A stretch of 64,000 bases of DNA from Buxus sempervirens (Eukaryota > Streptophyta > Magnoliopsida > Buxales > Buxaceae), in NCBI GenBank assembly GCA_947561395.2, contig OX387185.1, positions 35,320,213 to 35,384,212 on the forward strand, written 5' to 3'. This document shows positions 57,182-64,000 of this stretch, one piece after another (the stretch's first letter is position 1; each line of letters starts with the position of its first letter). The notes beneath the pieces were generated by a model, which was not told where the DNA came from, made no database searches, and was given only the letters and a program-made list of their open reading frames with translations. Position numbers and translations under genes: made by a program.

Positions 57182-58888
57182 GGTTCTCTTTCCTTGCCTA
57201 ACGGCTAAAATAGATCAGTGAAATAGGCTTCTCTCTCCCAGTTACCTGCGGGTAGCTAAAATAGATTTGGTCACCAGGGTTCTCTTCCCCAGTCGCTTCC
57301 GAGCGACTAAAATAGATCAGTTTTCACAAAAAAAGGGGTTCTCGGTCCCAGTTACCTACGGGTAGCTAAAATAGATTCGGTCACTAGGGTTCTCTTTCCC
57401 AGTCGCTTCCGAGCGACTAAAATAGATCGGCTTTAAAAAAAAAAACAAAAAAACAGGGTTCTCTCTCCCAGTTACCTGCGGGTGACTAAAATAGATTCGT
57501 TCAATAGGGTTCTCTTTCCCGGTCGTCTTAGGACAGCCAAAACAGATCAGGCTTCCAAATTCGTTAGGGTTCTCTGTCCCAGTTACCTACGGGTAGCTAA
57601 AATAGATTCGGTCACTAGGGTTCTCTTTCCCAGTCGCTTCCGAACGACTAAAATAGATCGGCTTTCAAAAAAAAAAACAAAAAAACAGGGTTCTCTCTCC
57701 CAGTTACCTGCGGGTGACTAACATAGATTCGTTCAATAGGCTTCTCTTTCCCGGTCGTCTTAGGACAGCCAAAACAGATCAGGCTTCCAAATTCATTAGG
57801 GTTCTCTCTCCCAGTTACCTACGGGTAGCTAAAATAGATTCGGTCACTAGGGTTATATTTCCCAGTCGCTTCCGAGCGACTAAAATAGATCGGCTTTCAA
57901 AAAAAAAAACAAAAAAACAGGGTTCTCTCTCCCAGTTACCTGCGGGTGACTAAAATAGAATCGTTCAATAGGGTTCTCTTTCCCGGTCGTCTTAGGACAG
58001 CCAAAATAGATCAGGCTTGCAAATTCGTTAGGGTTCTCTGTCCCACTTACCTACGGGTAGCTAAAATAGATTGGGCTACTAGGGTTCTCTTTCCCAGTCG
58101 CGTCCGAGTGACTAAAATAGATCGGCTTTCAAAAAAAACAGGGCTCTCTCTCCCATTTGCCTGCGGGTGACTAAAATAGATTCGTTCAATATGGTTCTCT
58201 TTCCCAGTCATCTTAGGACAGCCAAAACAGATCAGTCTTAAAAAAAACAGGGTTCTCTCTCCCAGTTGCTTGCAGGTGACTAAAATAGATTCGTTCAATA
58301 GGGTTCTCTTTGCCGGTCGTCTTAGGACAGCCAAAATAGGTCAGTCTTCCAAATTCATCAGGGTTCTCTCCCCCAGTTACCTGCGGGTAGCTAAAATAGA
58401 TTCGGTCATTAGGGTTCTCTTTCCCAGGCGCTTCCGAGCGACTAAAATAGATCAGCTTTCAGAAAAAAACAAGGTTCTCTCTCCCAGTACCTACGGGTAG
58501 CTAAAATAGATTCGGTCATTAGGGTTCTCTTCCCCGGTTACCTACGGGTAGCTAAAATAGATCAGTTGATTCAAAACCAGGTTCTCTTCCCTTGTTGCCC
58601 TACGGTAGCTAAAATAGATCAGTTAGTCCAAATCCAATCAAAAAAAAATCAGTCTTCCAAATTCAATAGGGTTCTCTTCCCCGGGCGTCTTAGGACAGCC
58701 AAAATAGATCAGTCTTCCAAATTCATTAGGGTTCTCTGTCCCAGTTACCTACGGGTAACTAAAATAGACCAGTCTTCAAATTCATTAAGGTTCTCTTCCC
58801 TTGTTGCCTATGGGTAGCTAAAATAGATCAGTTGATTCAAAATCAGGTTCTCTTCCCTTGTTGCCTCCGGGCAACTAAAATAGACCAG
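57182..58888 (+). repeat. 30-unit hairpin array in F leader (UNCG-type loops)
   Basis: Thirty units of about 50-60 bp. Each has a pyrimidine tract (ggttctctttccc), a short inverted repeat and a conserved tail ctaaaatagatcag or variant. Stems differ: AGTTACC-TGCG-GGTGACT, AGTTACC-TACG-GGTAGCT, AGTCGCT-TCCG-AGCGACT, GTTGCC-TCCG-GGCAAC, GTC-TTAG-GAC. By count 21 loops are TNCG, six TTAG, three other. In the middle, four unit types form a higher-order repeat of 232 bp (landmarks 57,482, 57,714, 57,946). Open frames across the array are by-products of the period. The array ends about 100 bases before the acceptor upstream of mini-gag. Confidence 0.9.
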
Positions 58889-59015
58889 ATAGTCACAAAA
58901 GAAAAACAAAACAAAACAATCATTATCATCATCTTTATATATGCTAACATTTCATATCATGTATTCTGCCTTCTAATGTTTATCTCGCTCCTCAGGAACC
59001 GTGTCAACAATCAAC

Positions 59016-59543
59016 ATGGATAGTACTTCAGGGATGCTTCCTGTGGTGCGCGAGTTATTGGACCTTTTCCGCATTTTAATGAAAGTGATACAGGACAAAG
59101 AAGAAGCAAGGGTTAAACGCTGGGAAGCACAGAGGAAAGAAAATTTTGAGCTGCAATCCCGAATAAGGGATCTGGAGAGAGAGATGGAAAGCTTGAAGAT
59201 AGAAGTATTCCAAGGCAATCAAGAAGCAACCCTCCCCTCTGCTAGCAATGGTGCACCTCGCCTCAAGAGGCGCCTCACCAAGGAAGAAAGGAGGAACCAT
59301 GAGTTTACGCAGCTTCCATGCACCCAGGCAGAACTGTTGCCTTCCTTGTTGCAAGAGGGACACCTAAAGCAGGCTCCACCAAATCCAAAGGCACCAGCAA
59401 GTCGAGGGTATGACCCGTCTAAGACATGCAGTTACCACAAAGGAGCTTTGGGGCATGATACTGAAGAATGTTGGGGTCTTCGCCATGCAATCCAAGACCT
59501 TCTTGACGCCGGGGAACTCAGGATTGATCCTTCGTCGGGTTAA
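59016..59543 (+). CDS. Element F mini-Gag (coiled coil plus Gag C-terminus)
   Basis: ATG 59,016 lies 20 bases after an acceptor match (cgctcctcag/gaacc, exon start 58,996). The first ~70 residues are charged and coiled-coil-like (DLFRILMKVIQDKEEARVKR, LQSRIRDLEREMESLKIEVF). Then comes KRRLTKEERRNHEFTQLPCT followed by ELLPSLLQEG, a CCHC-like motif (CSYHKGALGHDTEECW) and LRHAIQDLLDAGELRIDP. The second part aligns with the C-terminal Gag of A; the whole capsid core present in A and E is missing, yet the frame is open from start to stop (175 residues). It could be a reduced Gag that binds RNA but cannot form particles alone. A deletion derivative is the plain explanation. Confidence 0.75.
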   Translation: MDSTSGMLPVVRELLDLFRILMKVIQDKEEARVKRWEAQRKENFELQSRIRDLEREMESLKIEVFQGNQEATLPSASNGAPRLKRRLTKEERRNHEFTQLPCTQAELLPSLLQEGHLKQAPPNPKAPASRGYDPSKTCSYHKGALGHDTEECWGLRHAIQDLLDAGELRIDPSSG

Positions 59544-61620
59544 GAGAAATCTCTCGGGATATGCAACTGAACTTTAAGAACACGGATCCACATTGGCCAC
59601 CCTTTTGCACAATTGCTGTTCTGTTTTGCTTATGCTTTCTTTTCTTTTAAATTCTGAACTGGATAGCATGTTTCTTTTTCTGCAAGCTTATAAAAATATT
59701 TTGGGAAATCACTGAAGCGTTGGACCACACCAAGGCATGACCACAATCTCGGGACAAACCTGAACAATTGAATTGGACAAGTGAAATGTGCCAAGCAGCA
59801 CAAACTGCGCGAGTCTCAATATAGCCAAGAGGTCCCCCCAGCATCCCGTTTGGAACGCACCCTGCCAAACACAGGGGCAAGCGGTGATATGAGAGAAGAA
59901 AAAAGAGAGAGAGCAAGGTGCCCATACCGGTTTCGGGCCACCGACATGATCCAGGATCAATGAACCCAATGAAATGATGAGAGGCCATTTTTGGCTGAGA
60001 TACCTCAAATGAATGCCGCTAGTCAAACGTGTTGAGCTTGATCATCTCATTTTTAACCCACGTTATGTCTAGCCACCCCAAATTGGGGCAAAGTCAAAAA
60101 GCAAAGAAAAAAAAGCAAGCAAACAAAATGAACAAAGAAGAAAAATGGTTCTCGAGCCAGTTAATCGTGCAAAAGTAATTAAGTGTTACATTCTCTGTGA
60201 AAGGATGAAAGGCCATCCTTGATCTTTCCCAAAAATCATCTGACATAAGATGAAACCCTAGCAAAACAATTTGAGCCTAACAACTCCTTCATTGAACCTA
60301 CCATGTCTTGTCTTCAAAACTGGGGCATAAAGCTTCGTGCAGTCGGAGACACAAAAAGGATGAAGGTGAAGATAGGGCACAGCGAAAAGCACCCTAAGAA
60401 CAAAGGGGGCAAAAAGGAGGGATGAGGAGAACCCTAGAAAACAAAAAAAACTGGGGCAATCCCTTGAAAGAAAGGAAAAGAAGAAAAAAGAAAAGAAAAG
60501 GAAAAGTTAGGGCAAACGCCGAAGGCAAGGGCCAAAAGTTGGGGCAAAAGAAAAAAAGAACCCGAGACAAAAAGAAGAGAAAGAAAAACAAAGCTGGAAG
60601 AAGGAGAAAGGAACTACAAATTAAAGTTGGACACAGAGTTGGGGGAGCCGAAGGCGAAGCAAGCCCTAACAAGGAAAGTGGACAGGACATGGCCTTTAAC
60701 CCGTGCATTAATTTCAAGCCTTCATATCATCTCTTCTGGACCCTTAAGCCCAGCCTACATTTAGTCCTACTGTTAAGTCCTTTCTGATTACAGAGAACGT
60801 AGCACCGAATCTTGGACAGGTCGGCAATGACAGAACTAAAAAAACAGAGAAGTGTTTTGGCTAGACATAATGGTTACCCATAGAGTGAAGTTATATAGGG
60901 TTTGAGCTTGTGTATCCTTCATTTCTAAACCCTGGAACCAAGGCCTACATTTCGTCCTAAGGATAAGTCCTCTCTGATCATTGTGTCATGATCCATGGAA
61001 ATTGTTAGGGCCCTTGGACTGGGCAAGGCACTGAACCTGAATAAGAGAACCAATGAGAGAAAAACCATTTCACAACCCTCAAACAAGGGCAGGGAGAGAA
61101 ATACCAAAAAGAGAAAATCAAAGAGAAGCCAAGGTGAGGCAGTGCCAAAGCAACCCCCCTGAACCAAAACGATTCCCCTCATTTCAACCTAGGGCATGCC
61201 CTTGAAGGCCGAAATGTTGAGACACTTGCAGGAAGTGCCGAGAGGCACATTTTCCTAAGTCTAACTGAGAATGACAGGTAACTGACCCAAAGGTTACTGG
61301 TCTTGCCACGGACCCACTTCAAAGGGAAAAATCCGAGCATTCGGTGAATTCCCAAAAGACATCAACCAAAGAGAGACTGCTTGAATTCGCACATAATCTT
61401 GAGGATAAAAAAAAATAAAAAGAAAAAATTTCTAGTTAACTAAATTCCACTTGGACTTTTGCAGGTACTGACAAAACCTGAGACAGATAGGAAAAGTCGT
61501 CACGGTGGATTCGTACATTGGTTGACAAGAGTTCGTGAAGCCAAGGCCACTGATGGATGAGTGAGAGATCGGCGGAGGGGTTTTTGCAAAAAAAAGAGCA
61601 CAGAAAGAAATAACCAATCA
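59544..61620 (+). other. Element F spacer replacing protease and RT
   Basis: About 2 kb without coding homology, where A has protease and reverse transcriptase. Two blocks resemble the element's own 3' region: gaggccatttttgg/ggccatccttgat (59,980, 60,207; compare 63,353) and cctacattt(a/c)gtcct (60,757, 60,942; compare 63,738). Bases 60,430-60,610 are purine-rich (AAG/GAA), giving a meaningless Lys-rich frame. An acceptor match (cttttgcag/gtactg) lies at 61,464. Confidence 0.55.
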
Positions 61621-63327
61621 GAATATGTAAATGAAAAAGGGATCGGAGCAGTGCTAATCTCCCCAGATGGTGTTCATCACCCGATAGCAGTGAAACTTCT
61701 GTTTGATTGCACTAGCAACATGGCCGAGTATGAAGCGTGTGTGCTAGGCCTGCGATCGGCAATTGAGATGCGTATACAAGAGCTGAAAGTGTTCGGTGAC
61801 TCAAGTCTTATTATCTATCAAGTGATGGGAGACTGGAAGACCAGACAAGTGAAATTAGTGCCATACCAAGAATTGGTCAAGGAATTAGAAGAAGAATTTG
61901 AGAGCGTGACATTCGACTACAAGCCACGGGACGGGAATCGATTTGCGGATGCACTAGCTACGCTGGCATCAATGGCCACCATCACGGATGATGCTTGGGT
62001 GCAACCTTTGGAGATAGAAATTCGGCGCTACCCTGTTTACTGCTTCAGTGTCGAGAAAAGCACACCCGAAGAAGAGCCTTGGTACACGGACATTGAGAGA
62101 TACATAAGGAACAGAACCCTGCCGGAAAGTGCCTCGGCTGCAGAGAAGCGAACTATATAGAGGTTGGCAGGGCAATACTTCTATAGTGGAGGTAGACTGT
62201 ACAAGAAGTCATACAATGACTCTCTACTGCTATGTGTCAGGGAAGCCGAGGCGCAAAAGTTAATCGAGGAAGTCCATGGAGGTTTGTGCAATGCACACAT
62301 GAATGGGCATATGCTAGCAAGGAAGATTCTAAGGATGGGCTATTACTGGATGACCATGGAAGCAGACTGCTACGCTCATGTCAGAAAATGCCAGTTATGT
62401 CATATTTATGCCAACAACATTCATGCACCGCCGAATACACTGTACTCTATGACATCACCTTGGCCGTTTGCCATCTGGGGAATCGACATGATAGGCCAGG
62501 TTCATCCAACGGCTTCAAACGGGCATTGGTTCATCTTAGTGGCAATTGACTATTTTACCAAGTGGGTAGAGGCCATGTCCTTCGTGGATGTGAAGAAATC
62601 TCATGTGCTCAAGTTTATCAGAAACAATATAGTCTGTCGCTACGGAGTTCCAGAAGCGATCATCACAGACAATGCAAAGAATCTGAATAATAAGGACATG
62701 GAAAAGATGTGTGAAGATCTGAAGATCAGACATCTAAACTCCACGACATACCGGCCCAAGATGAATGGGGCAGTAGAGGCTACAAACAAGAATCTGAAGA
62801 AGATACTTGAGAAAATGGTAGTCACTTACAAAGATTGGAATGAGAAGCTGCCCTATGCACTACATGCCTATCGGACGTCGATTAGGACATCGACCGGGGC
62901 CACCCCGTTCTCCCTGGTATATGGAATGGAAGTAGTCCTCCCCATGGAAGCACAGATTCCGTCACTCAGAATTCTGAAGGAAGCCGAAATCAGTGACGTC
63001 GAATGGGAAGAATCCAGATTTGACCAGTTGCAGTTATTGGATGAAAAAAGGATCAAGGCTTTGTGCCATGGCCAGCTCTATCAACAGAGAGTGGCGCGAG
63101 CCTACAACAAGAAAGTGAAGCCACGGCACTTCAAAGTGGGAGATCTGGTATTGAAGAGAATCTTTCCTCATCAAGAGGACAACAGAGGGAAATTCAAGCC
63201 AAACTACGAAGGGCCGTTCGTAGTCCACAAAGTCCTGTCAAGAGGAGCACTCCTCCTACAAGAAATGGACGGGGCAATTTTTCCTGAGCCGATAAATGCA
63301 GACGCAGTCAAATTGTACTATGCTTAA
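61621..63327 (+). pseudogene. Element F archaeal-type RNase H and integrase
   Basis: Homology to A begins at NEKGIGAVLISPDGVHHPIA, so the first strand with the catalytic Asp (FFDGA in A) is absent. NMAEYEACVLGLRSAIEM, GDSSLIIYQ and FADALATLA of the RNase H remain. TAG at 62,158-62,160 stands where A has Gln (TIQKLAG). The integrase then has the H-H-C-C region (HMLARKILRMGYYW to CQLC), D in IWGIDMIG, D in IITDNAKNL, E in MNGAVEATN, and an undamaged C-terminus to the stop at 63,325-63,327. The integrase part is thus complete, unlike that of A, but no reverse transcriptase exists in F, so F would need help from a relative to move. Confidence 0.85.
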
Positions 63328-64000
63328 GATCATTCTGATTGGGAAATGAAGAGAGGCCATCCTTGGCTTTCCTTTAAACTGTAAATCCTTCCAAATACCT
63401 TAAATTCTCCCCCAGTTAGACAATTTTGAGCCCTAAAATTCTTTCAACCCATTGCAAGTGTTCTACACACCAAATGGGGCATTCCTGGCAAAGCAAAAAG
63501 AAATCGGGCATTCTTGCCCAGAAAAACCTCAAAAAAGAGAAGAAAGTGCAATAAAAAAAAGAAAGAAAGAAAAAAGAAAAAGAAACAAAGAAAATGGGAA
63601 ATGTTTGCCCCGCCAAAAATATAGAGATACAAATAAGCCAGGATGTAAGTCCCACCAACAATAAAAGTAGCACACTTTGCAAACCCAAATAATTAAGCTT
63701 TTTTGAGCCATCTATCCTTTCTTTCATAACCGAGATCAAGCCTACATTTCGTCCCATCTCTAAGACCTCTCAGATCCCAAAAGGAATGATCAGGGCAAAC
63801 AGTTAGGTCTGCATTCATCAGCAATGACGGAATTCAGAGTTTCCTAGAAAGGATGGACACAGCGAAAACCCGAAAAAAGGGCGTTGCGTGGTTAGTCAAA
63901 AAAAAAAAAAAAGAGAAGAGAGAGCTGGTGACATCTGGTTTGAGCAGAGCAAGATACAGAGGAGAGCAGTGATAGTGGCAGATAGTAAAATGAGAAAGAT
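63328..64000 (+). other. Element F 3' untranslated region
   Basis: It follows the integrase stop and matches A's 3' region in reverse (blocks at 63,345-63,390 and 63,735-63,790). A purine-rich stretch lies at 63,530-63,600 and a poly-A run at 63,898-63,912. PPT and 3' LTR are not reached before the window ends. Confidence 0.65.

Noticed and set aside
57482-58500. Repeated open frames of about 75-80 codons across the hairpin array
   Set aside because: They repeat with the 232-bp period and arise because that unit lacks stops in one frame; no protein resemblance.
57182-58888. CRISPR-like array
   Set aside because: Regular repeats, but units themselves form the hairpins, there are no unique spacers, and the context is a plant retrotransposon leader.
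60422-60787. Lys/Arg-rich frame of 121 codons
   Set aside because: Comes from a purine-rich AAG/GAA stretch; no domain.
1-64000. tRNA, rRNA or other structured host RNA genes
   Set aside because: No cloverleaf with A and B boxes or rRNA core sequence was noticed; PBS motifs only mirror tRNA 3' ends.

Overview
The window is plant nuclear DNA made almost entirely of nested transposable elements. Evidence for a plant: Ty3/gypsy retrotransposons of the Tat/Ogre type (archaeal-type RNase H next to integrase) and the Tekay/Del chromovirus type, plant-mobile-domain (PMD) and DUF7745-type ORFs, a plant hAT element, and captured exons resembling the plant PPi-dependent phosphofructokinase beta subunit. 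The species cannot be read from the sequence; a large-genome angiosperm is likely. No complete host gene, tRNA, rRNA or CRISPR array is visible. Family names are used as follows: T1 = Tat-type LTRs starting TGT(A/C/T)AGCACCT; T2 = LTRs starting T(G/A)TAGACACCCC; B = Tekay-type.

Layout. 1-4,177: T1 LTR cut by the window edge. 4,559-6,453: two truncated LTRs joined head to head (Tekay-like on +, T2 on -). 6,800-9,576: a promoter with four hairpins and a broken multi-exon PMD gene. 9,639-12,137: T2 5' LTR of element E, followed by PBS, leader and gag (15,346-18,604). E gag is split by a T2 solo LTR (16,077-18,118) and cut at 18,604 by element A. 18,605-40,018: element A (Tat type, - strand): 3' LTR, PPT, integrase/RNase H/RT, protease, gag. 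A is split by element B (27,214-36,735), a near-complete Tekay element with 5-bp TSDs and LTRs differing at only about 16 positions. 40,019 to the window end: element F (+ strand): 3.5-kb T1 LTR, PBS, leader split by a T1 solo LTR (44,432-46,579), DUF7745-type ORF1 split by a 7.8-kb hAT element (47,913-55,733), a 30-unit hairpin array, a mini-Gag ORF, a non-coding spacer, and RNase H/integrase.

The nest is several levels deep: PMD gene > E > A > F > hAT > captured host exons. The insertions with two visible boundaries carry TSDs. In E gag and the DUF7745 ORF, removing the insert and one TSD copy restores the reading frame.

Three observations go beyond ordinary annotation. (1) The retroelements carry arrays of short stem-loops, upstream of their TATA boxes and in their leaders; stem sequences differ between copies but stay paired, and 21 of 30 loops in the F leader have UNCG form. 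(2) The hAT element holds exons from at least two unrelated host genes. (3) Nearly all nonsense codons in the dead coding regions are TAG, mostly where relatives have Gln, as expected from deamination of methylated CHG cytosines. LTRs also share TATA boxes followed by splice donors, with acceptors just before gag, suggesting long leader introns.
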